A stretch of 64,000 nt of DNA from Draconibacterium mangrovi (GCF_010586825.1 NZ_JAAAGB010000007.1:1-64000), one strand, 5' to 3'; positions 16,619 to 26,254 are shown, counted from the first letter of the stretch. Translations and numbers: made by a program. The notes: generated by a model from the sequence alone, not told the origin.

Positions 16619-17689
16619 ATGCACATCAATTTTAAACACTTTTTATTTCTTATTGCTATCGTTTTTTTGCACCATTCGGCAAAAGCACAGCTTGAAATTA
16701 CCTACTTTAATGAACACCCTGACTGGCAACCTCAAAAAGTACCGTTTTTTACCAACCGGCCTATTGCATATAACAAAGATGGTAGTTTCAATTTTAAGAA
16801 TAGTTTTACCGACAAAACCAACACGCTTTATTTCTGCCACTATAATTTCGATACCGATTCCATTGGTGTAAATTTCAGAGTGATAAATATGTCTGATAAG
16901 TATCCGCAGGGAAAAGTTGATCATAATTTCTTCTACCAGCTTTACGAATATCAACGTCTGGAGCGGGGCATCAAAAACTTTTATTTTATTGTTGGAGGAT
17001 ACGGAAAGTCGTTCAATAAGCAGGTTCATAGTTATATGCGTCGGCTAAAGGCTAATTATGGCGATTCATTGTTTCATAAAGCGTCAATTACGGTTTTTGC
17101 GTGGGGTACAGAGGATAAAGCTTACCGCTATTACCGCGCTGTGAGAAAATCGAAAAACGGAGCCAGCGATTTTGCCATTTTTCAACACATGCTGGATGAG
17201 TTTATTAGTGATGATGAATACTTTAAAACTCATCCGAAAGATTTAACGATCTCGATTCTTTTCTCGTCGATTGGTAACGAACTATTCAGACAATATGTAC
17301 TGAACAGGAAAAAGCAAAATATTCCGTATGTTAACACTTATACGCGCATTTCGTTTGTGGGAAGTGTGGCGCCACGCGATGCATTTGAGAAAGGAAATGC
17401 ATTTTTCGAACTCAACCAATTGGCTGATACCGTTGATGTTTATGTCAATTCAAAAGATATTCTGCTAAAATTGTCGAGTGTGGCACATTTAAAAAACAGG
17501 ATGGGGAATAAGGGGCCGAAATCGCCTGAAAAATTACCCGATTACATAAATGTAATGGATATAAAGGATATCATCACTATCCACGATATGTCGGGACTTG
17601 GGCACGATTACCTGCTGACCAATCCGGTGCTGCAGGATGAAATCCTTCAAAACATCAACAAAAATATTGAGGCAAAGGAAGACGATTAA
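16619..17689 (+). CDS. Exported DUF900-like alpha/beta hydrolase
   Basis: A 356-residue protein with signal peptide (FLFLIAIVFLHHSAKAQ) and the layout of DUF900 hydrolases: a FIVGGYGKSFNKQVHSYM strand-helix where relatives have an HGYN-type motif, a SITVFAWGTEDKAYRYYRA segment, the nucleophile region LFSSIGNEL (Ser217 aligning with Ser of the usual HSMGN), then FVGSVAPRDAF, the acid in VYVNSKDILL and the histidine in SGLGHDYLL. The residue before the serine is Ser rather than His. It follows the alpha/beta hydrolase by 69 bp. Substrate unknown; family assignment is from motif reading. Confidence 0.65.
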   Translation: MHINFKHFLFLIAIVFLHHSAKAQLEITYFNEHPDWQPQKVPFFTNRPIAYNKDGSFNFKNSFTDKTNTLYFCHYNFDTDSIGVNFRVINMSDKYPQGKVDHNFFYQLYEYQRLERGIKNFYFIVGGYGKSFNKQVHSYMRRLKANYGDSLFHKASITVFAWGTEDKAYRYYRAVRKSKNGASDFAIFQHMLDEFISDDEYFKTHPKDLTISILFSSIGNELFRQYVLNRKKQNIPYVNTYTRISFVGSVAPRDAFEKGNAFFELNQLADTVDVYVNSKDILLKLSSVAHLKNRMGNKGPKSPEKLPDYINVMDIKDIITIHDMSGLGHDYLLTNPVLQDEILQNINKNIEAKEDD

Positions 17690-17812
17690 GCAGATTTTCC
17701 TGTCAGTCAGACAGCTTTTAATTAAATCTGGTTAACGATTCTTAGCCAGGCCTGCTCATAAAAGGTGTTTCCCGATAATTTATTTAGTTTTGGCCTTCGA
17801 AATTATAACACT

Positions 17813-18688
17813 ATGGCTAAAAAGAAATTATTATGGGTAGCCGTGATGGCGATTTTTCTGGCATCGTGCGGAGCACCAAAAGTATTGATCACCCCAAAAA
17901 CTGAAGCAACAAATTTTGAAGCAACAGGAAATTATTCGCAGGCACTGACTGCCTGGACGAGTTATTTCGAAACAACAGCAATTGAGGAGGTAGCTGGGGC
18001 AGATTTCGCTCAGGCGGCAAAAACGGCATTTAAAGCCGGCAACGCTGAGCAGGCTATCAGTTGGTTCGATCAGGCGCGTTATAAAAATTATGCTGATGTA
18101 GGAATGTACCAAACACTGGCCGCTATATACAAACAACAGGATAATTTATCGAAAGAATTATCGGCACTGGAGTACATCACCGAAAATTTCGGGAGCGATA
18201 ATAGCGAAGTTAATACACGTTTACTGGCTATTTATACCGAAATTGATGCAAATGAAAAAGCTTTGGCAGTGTGGGAAACATTGGATGGTGCTTCGAAAAA
18301 TAAAGAGGAGAACCTTGATAATTACTTTGAGGTGAATAAAGCATTGGAAAACGAAGCTGTTTGCGATAGTTTGGCTGAAGTATTGCTGGATAAAAATCCC
18401 GACCATATGGATGCTTTGGAATGGAATGCAAAAAAATATTACTGGGCCGGGCAAAACCGCTACGAGCGCGAAATGGCGAAATACAACGCGAACAAAACCC
18501 GCAAAAACTATAACACGCTTTTAAAAGAACTGGATTTGGTAACTGCCGATTTTAAAAAGGCTCTACCTTATTTGAATAAGCTGTGGAAGCTGAATCCCGG
18601 AAAAGAATACGCCGGTTACCTGGCAAATATATACGCCCGGTTTGGCGACGAAGACAAGACGGAATACTATAAAAACTATATGAAGTAA
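17813..18688 (+). CDS. TPR-containing lipoprotein
   Basis: A 291-residue lipoprotein. Starting at 17813 gives a signal with lipobox FLASC (Cys19). The rest is helical with tetratricopeptide-like pairs (NYSQALTAWTSYFET, GNAEQAISWFDQARYKN, QDNLSKELSALEYITE, DANEKALAVWETLDGA). The frame is open from 17765, but TAGTTTTG (17785-17792) looks like a -7 promoter element, which supports the later start. Last gene of the exported cluster; a scaffold role in the periplasm is inferred from repeats alone. Confidence 0.8.
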   Translation: MAKKKLLWVAVMAIFLASCGAPKVLITPKTEATNFEATGNYSQALTAWTSYFETTAIEEVAGADFAQAAKTAFKAGNAEQAISWFDQARYKNYADVGMYQTLAAIYKQQDNLSKELSALEYITENFGSDNSEVNTRLLAIYTEIDANEKALAVWETLDGASKNKEENLDNYFEVNKALENEAVCDSLAEVLLDKNPDHMDALEWNAKKYYWAGQNRYEREMAKYNANKTRKNYNTLLKELDLVTADFKKALPYLNKLWKLNPGKEYAGYLANIYARFGDEDKTEYYKNYMK

Positions 18689-18691
18689 AAA

Positions 18692-18728
18692 AAATGGCTG
18701 CTAATCAATTAGCAGCCATTTCTTTTTT
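18692..18728. terminator. Bidirectional terminator
   Basis: A 13-bp perfect stem built on AATGGCTGCTAA and its complement (18692-18721) with a tight loop, an A-run before it and TCTTTTTT after it. It separates the convergent TPR and DPP IV genes. Confidence 0.85.
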
Positions 18729-18742
18729 ATAGCATTCTCTTT

Positions 18743-20947
18743 TTATTTCTCCATCAAATTAGCCTTCAGGAAATTCACCATTTTGGTGTACAAATGCATA
18801 CTTGTGTTACCTCCACGTATTCCATGGTTGCGGTTGGTGTACATTGCCATTTCGAATTGTACGCCCGCCTGTACCATTTTTTCAGTCATTTCATAAGTAT
18901 TTTGGGCATGCACATTATCGTCGGCCGTTCCGTGAACAATCAATAAATTCCCATTTATATCTCCTGCATGAGAAAGTGGTGAGTTATCGTCGTAACCTTC
19001 CGGGTTTTCTTCAGGCGTGCGCATAAAACGTTCGGTGTAAACCGTGTCGTAAAAACGCCAGCTGGTTACCGGTGCAACCGCGATACCGGCCTTAAACAGA
19101 TCGCCACCTTTTTCAAGCGTTAACAGGGTCATAAAACCACCGTAGCTCCACCCGAAAATAGAAATGTTTTCAGCATCAACATAAGGCAGGGTAGTGAGGT
19201 ATTTTGCGGCTTCCACCTGGTCGTCCGATTCGTATTTCCCCAATTGCATGTAGGTCACTTTCCTGAAATCTTCGCCACGGGCACCAGTTCCGCGTCCATC
19301 AACGCAAACCACCAGAAAACCTTCCTGTGCCAGGTATTCATTCCAGCTAATGCCACCCCATGAGTCTCTAACGCTTTGAGAATTCGGGCCGCTGTACTGT
19401 GTCATAAAAACCGGGTATCTTTTCGAAGCATCAAAATCGTTGGGTTTTAGCATCCAGCCATTCAGTTCAATTCCCTCAGATGTGGTAAACGTGAAAAACT
19501 CCTTTTGCGGAATTTGCAAACTCTTAACAGTATTTTTTAATACAGTATTGTCTTGCAGAAAGCGGATTTGTTCGCCCTTTTTATTGTCGTGCAAAGTAAT
19601 GTAATTCGGCACTTTTGCACTGCTGTAATAGTTAATGTAGTATTTAAAGTTGGTGCTGAAAACCGCGCTGTTTGTTCCTTCAAGCGTCGATAGTTTTCCT
19701 TTCTCCTCTTTATCCTGGCTAACGTAATAAACCTCGCGGCGCAAAGGCGATTCGGCAGCAGCCTGGTAGTAATACAGTTCTTTTTCGGCATCGTAACCAT
19801 AAAAGTCGGTTACGTCAAATTCGCCTTCGGTAAGCTGGGCAATTTCAAAACCTTGTTTGTCGTATAGGTACAAGTGCGACCAGCCATCGCGTTCGCTTTG
19901 TACCACAAAACTTCCATCTGGAAGGTAAGTGAATGCATCAAGGAAATTTTCAGCAATGTAGCGGTCGTTTTTCTCTGACAGAAAATTGCGTGAGTCGCCC
20001 GTATACGGATTGGCGTATAAAATATCCATTTGGTTTTGATGGCGATTTAAACGCATTACAACCAGTTCATTATCATCAGGAGTCCATTTTAAACGCGGAA
20101 CATAAATGTCAGTCTTTTCGCCAATATCAACTTTAATGGCAATTTTTGTTTTCACTTCGTACAAATAAACCTCCACCTTAGAGTTGGCTTCACCGGCTTT
20201 TGGGTATTTAAAAGTATATTCTCCCGGATATAATTTATTGTCGCTTATCGTCGGTGCGGCTCCGGCATACATGGGCATTGAAAATTCAGGCACTTCCGTT
20301 TCGTCAAAACGAATGTAAGCCAGAAATTTGCTGTCGGGCGACCACCAAAAAGCCTTGTTGAAGCCAAATTCTTCTTCGTAAACCCAGTCGGGAGCACCGT
20401 TTATAATCTCGTTAAATTTTCCATCAGTAGTTGCCTGGTGAGTGCTTCCAAACCTTAGGTTTTTGATGAAAATATTATTGTCGCGTACATAGGCCACGTA
20501 ATTACCATCGGGCGAAAAAGTTGCCAGTTGCTGGGCACCTTTGTCCGAAAGTTGCGTAAGTTCTTCGGTCACTGAATTCCATACATAGAACTCAGCTGTA
20601 TACGAGTGTCGGTAAATCGATTTGCGCTCGGTTGTCAACAATATTTTTGTTTCGTCATCACTTAGTTCGTAGGCCGAAAAGGAAGAAATAGGAGCATCCT
20701 TAACCTTGGTAATATCAAAAAGTACCTCAACCTCTTCACCGGTTTGGTAGCTATACTTTACAATCTGGGTTTGGCCTTCCATCGTAGTGTAATGGATTCC
20801 GTCGTTCATCGAACGCAAGCCGTAAACCGAGTGTGCCCGAAAAGTACCTTTTTGTAAAATATCTTCTAACGTAATTTTTTGCGCCTGTTGCGCCTGTACC
20901 GTAAAAACGGTTAAAAATGTGACCAATAAAATAAACAGTTTTTTCAT
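18743..20947 (-). CDS. Dipeptidyl peptidase IV, S9B family
   Basis: A 734-residue exported prolyl dipeptidyl peptidase that removes X-Pro dipeptides. Signal peptide (MKKLFILLVTFLTVFTVQAQ), an eight-bladed propeller with the DWVYEEEFG glutamate motif that binds the peptide N-terminus, then the catalytic domain with Ser601 in GWSYGG, the aspartate in VHGTADDNVH and histidine in NRNHGIRGG. The length is normal. A TATTTTTG box (20971-20978, minus strand) precedes it. It fits with the other peptidases here in protein use from the environment. Confidence 0.95.
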   Translation of the reverse strand: MKKLFILLVTFLTVFTVQAQQAQKITLEDILQKGTFRAHSVYGLRSMNDGIHYTTMEGQTQIVKYSYQTGEEVEVLFDITKVKDAPISSFSAYELSDDETKILLTTERKSIYRHSYTAEFYVWNSVTEELTQLSDKGAQQLATFSPDGNYVAYVRDNNIFIKNLRFGSTHQATTDGKFNEIINGAPDWVYEEEFGFNKAFWWSPDSKFLAYIRFDETEVPEFSMPMYAGAAPTISDNKLYPGEYTFKYPKAGEANSKVEVYLYEVKTKIAIKVDIGEKTDIYVPRLKWTPDDNELVVMRLNRHQNQMDILYANPYTGDSRNFLSEKNDRYIAENFLDAFTYLPDGSFVVQSERDGWSHLYLYDKQGFEIAQLTEGEFDVTDFYGYDAEKELYYYQAAAESPLRREVYYVSQDKEEKGKLSTLEGTNSAVFSTNFKYYINYYSSAKVPNYITLHDNKKGEQIRFLQDNTVLKNTVKSLQIPQKEFFTFTTSEGIELNGWMLKPNDFDASKRYPVFMTQYSGPNSQSVRDSWGGISWNEYLAQEGFLVVCVDGRGTGARGEDFRKVTYMQLGKYESDDQVEAAKYLTTLPYVDAENISIFGWSYGGFMTLLTLEKGGDLFKAGIAVAPVTSWRFYDTVYTERFMRTPEENPEGYDDNSPLSHAGDINGNLLIVHGTADDNVHAQNTYEMTEKMVQAGVQFEMAMYTNRNHGIRGGNTSMHLYTKMVNFLKANLMEK

Positions 20948-21111
20948 TTTTTTGTGTTTTGTATGGTGAACAAAAATAGAAAAATGTTCATCGAATGATG
21001 AATGACATTTAAAGAATATCAGAATTTAAACGATAGGAAATTCTATTACGGTGGCGCATCGCAAAAAAAACATGCAGGATGTTACAATAATTGAGACCTG
21101 GAGTATAAAAA

Positions 21112-21153
21112 AAGGATGCGATCCTCGTAGCTGTCAGTTACGGATGCATCCTT
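21112..21153 (-). terminator. Terminator of the aldolase operon
   Basis: Long interrupted hairpin with outer stem AAGGATGC/GCATCCTT and inner stems CGTA/TACG. On the minus strand it is followed by a T-run. Confidence 0.75.
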
Positions 21154-21177
21154 CTTCGCTTTAATCCAAATCTATTT

Positions 21178-22128
21178 CTATTCTAAAAGCTCGTAGTCGT
21201 GCATTTCTTTCATAAAAGCAACAAAGTCATCTTTCTTTTCCGAATCCATCCACTGCATGGCGCTGCGTGGGTGTTCGTTCAAGGCTCCGGTAATCAAATA
21301 CGGGATGTGGTAACCCCAGTCGATTTTTTCCTGCCAAGGTTTTACCTGCGTTTGAATGGCTTCCAGCAACGGAAGTAATCGGTATTTTGGGTTTTTTAGA
21401 AATGCGATAAGAATTTCAATGGGGCAGTTTCCGGCACCGCGTCCCATTCCCAGCAAGGTAGCATCAAGCATGGTAACGCCGTTAATCAACGATGTTACGG
21501 TGTTCGACATGGCCAGTTGCATGTTGTTATGCGCATGAATTCCCAATTCTTTTCCGGGCAGGGCAGCAGCATATTTTTTCACCAGCTTTTCAATGCTTTC
21601 GCAATACAAACTACCAAAACTATCAACCACATAAATAATGGGTACACGTGATTTTGCAAGAGTGGCCAGAGCTTCATCCAAATCCGATTCGTTTACTTTC
21701 GATACGGCCATCAGGTTGATGGTAACCTCATAACCTTTGTCCATACAGTGTTCGGCCAGCCAAATGGCTTTATCAACCTGGTGACAGTAGCAGGCAACAC
21801 GCATCATATCAATCAGGCTTTCGTTTGCCGGTGGAATATCTTCCGGTGCAATACGGCCAATATCGGCCATTGCCGAAAGTTTCAGCTTGGTATCGTTGTC
21901 GCCAACAACACGACGCAAATCTTTGTCGTCGCAAAATTTCCATGGACCAACTTCGTCTCTCGAAAAAGCCGATTCGCTGCTTTTGTAGCCAATTTCCATG
22001 TAATCAACACCGGCTTCAACACAACCTTTGTACACGCCACGCACAAAATCGTCGCTAAACTGCCATTTGTTCATCAGTCCGCCGTCGCGAACTGTACAAT
22101 CCATTACTTTTATGTCTGCTTTATACAT
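21178..22128 (-). CDS. DRE-TIM-type aldolase / HMGL-like domain protein
   Basis: A 316-residue cytosolic metallo-aldolase of the HMG-CoA lyase / 4-hydroxy-2-oxovalerate aldolase superfamily. Metal and substrate motifs are visible: DCTVRDGG near residue 10, ELGIHAHNNMQLA (two metal-binding histidines) around 195 and GMGRGAGNCPIEIL. The C-terminal part differs from homocitrate and isopropylmalate synthases, and no acetaldehyde dehydrogenase lies nearby, so the usual aromatic degradation partner is absent. Its ATG shares one base with the stop codon of the chorismate-mutase gene, showing tight translational coupling. The reaction is unknown. Confidence 0.8.
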   Translation of the reverse strand: MYKADIKVMDCTVRDGGLMNKWQFSDDFVRGVYKGCVEAGVDYMEIGYKSSESAFSRDEVGPWKFCDDKDLRRVVGDNDTKLKLSAMADIGRIAPEDIPPANESLIDMMRVACYCHQVDKAIWLAEHCMDKGYEVTINLMAVSKVNESDLDEALATLAKSRVPIIYVVDSFGSLYCESIEKLVKKYAAALPGKELGIHAHNNMQLAMSNTVTSLINGVTMLDATLLGMGRGAGNCPIEILIAFLKNPKYRLLPLLEAIQTQVKPWQEKIDWGYHIPYLITGALNEHPRSAMQWMDSEKKDDFVAFMKEMHDYELLE

Positions 22129-22436
22129 TACTTGCTGTTTTTAATTTTTAATAAATTCATTTCGTGATTAATGTTGCTCTCCACCAAAAGCGTGTATATC
22201 TGCTCAAAAACGTCGGCATTTAATCCTTTCGATTCTGCCCAATCTCTGCGTTGCCGAATTACTGCATCTTTTCTTTCCTGTGCAATAATGGCGTCTTTAT
22301 CGTTTTTAAAGCGAACAACGGCTTCCACATATTTATGCCGCTCGGCAAAAAGTAAAATGATGTGCTCATCAATTTTGTCAATCTCATTTCTTAGTTCTTC
22401 AAGAGAATGACAATCTTCCGGATCTTTAAACCCCAT
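22128..22436 (-). CDS. Chorismate mutase, AroQ/PchB type
   Basis: A 102-residue all-helical protein of the AroQ fold: LEELRNEIDKIDEHIILLFAER in helix 1, YVEAVVRFK, and the conserved QERKDAVIRQRRDWAESKGL connecting region. The KNDKD and QER residues resemble the active site of chorismate mutases and of isochorismate-pyruvate lyase. It is a single-domain enzyme, not fused to prephenate dehydratase, and no aromatic amino-acid genes are adjacent. It is the first gene of a coupled pair with the aldolase. Confidence 0.82.
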   Translation of the reverse strand: MGFKDPEDCHSLEELRNEIDKIDEHIILLFAERHKYVEAVVRFKNDKDAIIAQERKDAVIRQRRDWAESKGLNADVFEQIYTLLVESNINHEMNLLKIKNSK

Positions 22437-22865
22437 ATTAAAAAAAAATTATAATCTATTGGTTTTTATTGCTGTCTGCCACAAAGAAATCAATAAAAAG
22501 GCTATAATTTCATTAATGTATAATTAAAAATGTTCATTTAGTATTAATTTAAACAAGATCTTAATAGAAATATTGCAAATTGAAAGTTGCTTTCAGCATT
22601 GATTAATATTCGATGACAGGTTACAACTTTTAGTGAATGTGGCATTTAACAGCCTAGTGTTGAAAAAACGTTACAATTGCCTAACATGCAGGTGTCCGAT
22701 TCTTTCTAGAATCAATGGTTTGATTATCTTTGCCGCGCGAAAGTAATTTAGCTTTGCAGTAGAAGATTTTAAAACCGAAAACTTCTGATTGTATTTGAAT
22801 TACAACATTTAGAATAACAGATAGATTTCAATAGCAATATTGAAGCAAAAAATAGTAACAGTAAA
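22437..22865. other. Divergent spacer upstream of thrS
   Basis: AT-rich 429-bp spacer with no gene. TATCTTTG at 22725-22732 is a perfect -7 element for thrS on the plus strand, although no TTTG lies at the usual distance. It implies a leader of about 130 bases. A TCTTTCTAGAAT segment just upstream is a partial palindrome. No T-box pattern was recognised, as expected outside Firmicutes. Confidence 0.4.
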
Positions 22866-24815
22866 ATGATAAAAATTACACTTCCTGACAACAGTGTACG
22901 TGAGTTTGCGGAGCCTGTTAGTGGTTTAGAGGTTGCCAAATCGATCTCGAACCGTCTGGCAAAGGATGTGCTGTCGATTTCGGTTGATGGCGAAGTTTGG
23001 GATTTATCGCGGAAAATTGACCACGATGCCAACATTAAACTGTATACGTGGGACGACAGAGAAGGACAAGAAACATTCTGGCACTCATCAGCTCACTTAA
23101 TGGCTGAGGCTATTGAAGCTTATTATCCGGGTACCAAATTTGGTATCGGCCCAACTGTTGACACAGGATTTTATTATGATATCGATCTTCCTGAAGGAAA
23201 AGTACTTTCGGAGAAAGACCTGCAAAAAATCGAGCAAAAAATGCTTGAGCTGGCACGTCAGAAAAACGACATTGTTCGTTCTGATATTTCGAAAGAGGAT
23301 GCATTGGCCATGTTCACTGAAAAGAACGATGAACTGAAGCAGGAGCTGATCAGCGAACTGGAAGACGGAACGATCACCTTGTACAACCAGGGAAATTTTA
23401 CTGACTTATGCCGCGGGCCACACTTGCCAAACACCGGCTATATTAAAGCCATTAAATTAACTGCAATTGCAGGTGCTTACTGGCGTGGCGACGAAAAAAA
23501 TAAAATGCTTACCCGTGTTTACGGTGTTACTTTCCCAAAAGCCAAAATGCTTGAGGAGTACCTGTACATGGTTGAGGAAGCAAAAAAACGTGACCACCGT
23601 AAAATCGGTAAGGAAATGCAATTGTTTACCTTTTCTGAATCGGTAGGACAAGGTTTGCCGTTGTGGTTGCCAAAAGGTGCGCAGTTGCGCGAGCAGCTTG
23701 AGAACTTCCTGAAAAAAGTACAAAAGAAATACGGTTACGAGCAGGTAATTACACCACATATTGGCGATGTGAAGTTGTATAAAACTTCCGGTCACTATCA
23801 AAAATACGGAAAGGACTCATTTCAGCCGATCACCACTCCTGCAGAAGGAGAGGAGTACCTGTTGAAACCGATGAACTGTCCGCACCACTGCGAGATTTAC
23901 AAAGCCTGGCCGCGTTCGTACAAAGACCTGCCGGTTCGAATGGCAGAATTCGGAACAGTTTACCGCTACGAAATGAGTGGTGAGTTGCACGGGTTGACAC
24001 GTGTTCGTGGTTTTACTCAGGACGACGCTCACCTTTTCTGTCGTCCCGACCAGGTAAAAGAAGAATTCAAGAAGGTAATTGATATTATCTTTATCATTTT
24101 CAAAGCTTTGAGTTTTGAAAATTATACTGCACAGATTTCGTTGCGCGACCCGAATAAACCGGAAAAGTATATCGGATCGCCTGAAAACTGGGACAAAGCA
24201 GAGCAGGCCATTATAGAAGCTTGTGAAGAAAAAGGTTTGAATACGGTAACAGAGCTTGGAGAAGCTGCATTCTATGGACCAAAACTTGATTTTATGATTA
24301 AGGATGCATTGGGGCGTAGCTGGCAGCTGGGAACTGTTCAGGTGGATTACAACCTTCCCGAACGTTTCGAGTTGGAATATATCGGAGCTGATGATAACCG
24401 TCATCGTCCGGTAATGATCCACCGCGCACCATTTGGCTCGATGGAACGATTTGTGGCTGTGTTAATTGAGCACACTGCTGGTAAGTTTCCGTTATGGCTT
24501 ACGCCAGAGCAAGTGGTAGTATTACCTATTAGCGAAAAGTATAACGATTATGCTAAAAAAGTTTCAAATTTTCTAAATATTTCCGATATTCGCACCGTCG
24601 TTGACGATCGTAACGAAAAGATTGGTAGGAAGATACGAGACAACGAATTAAAACGAATTCCTTATCTGTTGATTGTGGGAGAAAAAGAGGCAGAATCTGA
24701 CTCCGTTGCTGTACGCCGACAAGGCGAAGGCGACAAAGGAACAATGACAACAAAGGAGTTCGCTGAATTTATTGAAAAAGAAGTAAGAGATCAATTATCA
24801 GGATTATATAACTAA
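22866..24815 (+). CDS. thrS: Threonyl-tRNA synthetase
   Basis: A 649-residue class II synthetase charging tRNA-Thr. An N-terminal TGS domain (about 1-62, [14 protein letters not shown]) and editing domain with the [10 protein letters not shown] zinc-type motif precede the catalytic core ([50 protein letters not shown]) and the anticodon-binding domain ([14 protein letters not shown]). Length and all motifs are normal. It leads the conserved thrS-infC-rpmI-rplT cluster, with infC 15 bases downstream. Confidence 0.97.
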   Translation: MIKITLPDNSVREFAEPVSGLEVAKSISNRLAKDVLSISVDGEVWDLSRKIDHDANIKLYTWDDREGQETFWHSSAHLMAEAIEAYYPGTKFGIGPTVDTGFYYDIDLPEGKVLSEKDLQKIEQKMLELARQKNDIVRSDISKEDALAMFTEKNDELKQELISELEDGTITLYNQGNFTDLCRGPHLPNTGYIKAIKLTAIAGAYWRGDEKNKMLTRVYGVTFPKAKMLEEYLYMVEEAKKRDHRKIGKEMQLFTFSESVGQGLPLWLPKGAQLREQLENFLKKVQKKYGYEQVITPHIGDVKLYKTSGHYQKYGKDSFQPITTPAEGEEYLLKPMNCPHHCEIYKAWPRSYKDLPVRMAEFGTVYRYEMSGELHGLTRVRGFTQDDAHLFCRPDQVKEEFKKVIDIIFIIFKALSFENYTAQISLRDPNKPEKYIGSPENWDKAEQAIIEACEEKGLNTVTELGEAAFYGPKLDFMIKDALGRSWQLGTVQVDYNLPERFELEYIGADDNRHRPVMIHRAPFGSMERFVAVLIEHTAGKFPLWLTPEQVVVLPISEKYNDYAKKVSNFLNISDIRTVVDDRNEKIGRKIRDNELKRIPYLLIVGEKEAESDSVAVRRQGEGDKGTMTTKEFAEFIEKEVRDQLSGLYN

Positions 24816-24818
24816 CTT

Positions 24819-24825
24819 AAGGAGG
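24819..24825 (+). promoter_or_regulatory. Shine-Dalgarno site of infC
   Basis: AAGGAGG lies five bases before the ATT start codon and eight before the ATA. Such a complete site is rare among the genes of this window and decides the non-AUG start. Confidence 0.8.
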
Positions 24826-24830
24826 AACGC

Positions 24831-25397
24831 ATTATAGCTATTAAAAGAAGAGGTCCGAGAAGAAAATTCCAGCCACGTGTAGAGCAGGAACCGCAACACC
24901 GGATAAATCACAAGATCAGGGTGCCACAAGTACGTTTAGTGGGTGATAACATCGAAGAGCAAGGTGTTTACCCCTTACGTGATGCACTAAAATTAGCAGA
25001 CGAGATGGAGTTGGATTTGGTAGAAATTTCACCAAAAGCCGATCCTCCGGTTTGTAAAATTATTGATTACTCGAAGTTTCTTTATCAGCAGAAAAAGAAA
25101 CAAAAGGAGATGAAAGCAAAAACCACAAAAGTTGTGGTAAAAGAAATACGTTTTGGTCCGCAAACTGATGAGCACGACTTCCAGTTTAAACTAAAACATG
25201 CTGAAAAATTCCTTCAGGAAGGGGCAAAAGTAAAAGCGTTTGTATTCTTTAAAGGACGTTCGATTCTATTTAAAGATCAGGGCGAGATTCTATTGCTGAG
25301 ATTGGCAACAGAATTGGAAGAATGGGGAACCGTTGAGCAATTGCCAAAATTGGAAGGAAAGCGAATGACAATGTTTATTTCACCTAAAAAGAAATAA
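24831..25397 (+). CDS. infC: Translation initiation factor IF-3, non-AUG start
   Basis: A 188-residue IF-3, which binds the 30S subunit and rejects non-standard start codons. No ATG exists at the proper place: the frame begins at ATT (24831) or the next codon ATA, behind AAGGAGG, giving the arginine-rich N-terminus [18 protein letters not shown] and then [20 protein letters not shown] at 24921 is in frame but would cut 30 conserved residues. The later [20 protein letters not shown] and [12 protein letters not shown] segments are classic. The rare codon implies the feedback control by IF-3 known for enterobacterial infC. Confidence 0.93.
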   Translation: MIAIKRRGPRRKFQPRVEQEPQHRINHKIRVPQVRLVGDNIEEQGVYPLRDALKLADEMELDLVEISPKADPPVCKIIDYSKFLYQQKKKQKEMKAKTTKVVVKEIRFGPQTDEHDFQFKLKHAEKFLQEGAKVKAFVFFKGRSILFKDQGEILLLRLATELEEWGTVEQLPKLEGKRMTMFISPKKK

Positions 25398-25477
25398 GTT
25401 CGGTTTACGAAACTTGTTTTCTGGTGTTAAACCATATATAATAAAGTTCTTTGATAACATTTTAATTAGTAGGAATT

Positions 25478-25675
25478 ATGCCAAAAATGAAAACGAACTC
25501 CGGTGCTAAAAAACGTTTTAGATTAACCGGAAGTGGTAAAATTAAAAGGAAGCACGCCTACAAAAGTCACATTTTGACTAAAAAAAGTACAAAACGTAAG
25601 CGTAATTTGACTTATTGGACAACTATCGATAAGACAAACGAAAGCAACGTTAAACTTTTATTGTGCATGAAGTAA
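25478..25675 (+). CDS. rpmI: 50S ribosomal protein L35
   Basis: A 65-residue, strongly basic protein with the L35 signature [21 protein letters not shown] and the [20 protein letters not shown] stretch. It lies between infC and rplT, 80 bp after the former. A hairpin (25676-25691) begins directly after its stop codon. Confidence 0.96.
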   Translation: MPKMKTNSGAKKRFRLTGSGKIKRKHAYKSHILTKKSTKRKRNLTYWTTIDKTNESNVKLLLCMK

Positions 25676-25781
25676 TCCGTCGGTTGACGGACTTATCTTT
25701 ATTAAACCTTTTAATTGAGAGAGGTAAAAAAAGTTAAAAACCAGATAATTGTGCTTTTAAGTATTTCCGTTGGTTGACGGA
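25676..25781 (+). promoter_or_regulatory. rpmI-rplT intercistronic region with twin hairpins
   Basis: Two nearly identical 16-base hairpins, TCCGTCGGTTGACGGA (25676-25691) and TCCGTTGGTTGACGGA (25766-25781), frame the spacer. They differ by one base, which changes a C-G into a U-G pair, so the fold is kept. Neither has a T-run, so they are not terminators. In E. coli and B. subtilis L20 represses its own mRNA by binding 23S-like structures; a similar role is inferred here. Confidence 0.55.
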
Positions 25782-25810
25782 GAGCGCCGATTATCAAAAA
25801 AGTAAAAAGT

Positions 25811-26155
25811 ATGCCAAGAAGTGTAAATCATGTAGCATCACGCGCCCGAAGAAAAAAATTACTGAAAAAAACTAGAGGTTATTTCGGTTCGCGTAGTAAC
25901 GTTTGGACGGTTGCAAAAAATACCTGGGAAAAAGGTCAACAGTTTGCATACCGCGATAGAAAAGCGAAAAAAAGAACATTCCGTGCATTGTGGATTCAGC
26001 GTATTAACGCTGCAGCGCGATTGGAAGGAATGTCGTATTCACAATTCATGGGATTGTTGAAAAAGAACGACATTGAAATTAACAGGAAAGTTTTAGCCGA
26101 TTTGGCTATGAACCAACCTGAGGCGTTCAAAGCAATCGTAGAAAAAGTAAAATAA
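25811..26155 (+). CDS. rplT: 50S ribosomal protein L20
   Basis: A 114-residue ribosomal protein with the usual basic N-terminal extension ([28 protein letters not shown]) and globular C-terminus ([21 protein letters not shown]). It binds 23S rRNA early in 50S assembly and is an autoregulator in several bacteria. It follows rpmI by 135 bp and ends the translation cluster with a strong terminator. Confidence 0.97.
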   Translation: MPRSVNHVASRARRKKLLKKTRGYFGSRSNVWTVAKNTWEKGQQFAYRDRKAKKRTFRALWIQRINAAARLEGMSYSQFMGLLKKNDIEINRKVLADLAMNQPEAFKAIVEKVK

Positions 26156-26183
26156 AGACTTTATTATTTAGGTGAAATACATT

Positions 26184-26216
26184 AAAGTCCTGACGAAACC
26201 GTCAGGACTTTTTTTT
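26184..26216 (+). terminator. Terminator of the thrS-rplT cluster
   Basis: A 12-bp stem (26184-26195 with 26200-26211) closed by an AAAC loop and a T-run of eight. Confidence 0.92.
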
Positions 26217-26254
26217 GTGCCCTGATTTTTGGTTAAAGAATTTAATGATCCTCT

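Noticed and set aside
23817-24422. 201-codon frame opposite thrS
   Set aside because: Antisense to a strongly conserved gene, with no motif or signal.
24921-25397. infC starting at GTG
   Set aside because: It would remove 30 conserved N-terminal residues; the ATT with Shine-Dalgarno is better.
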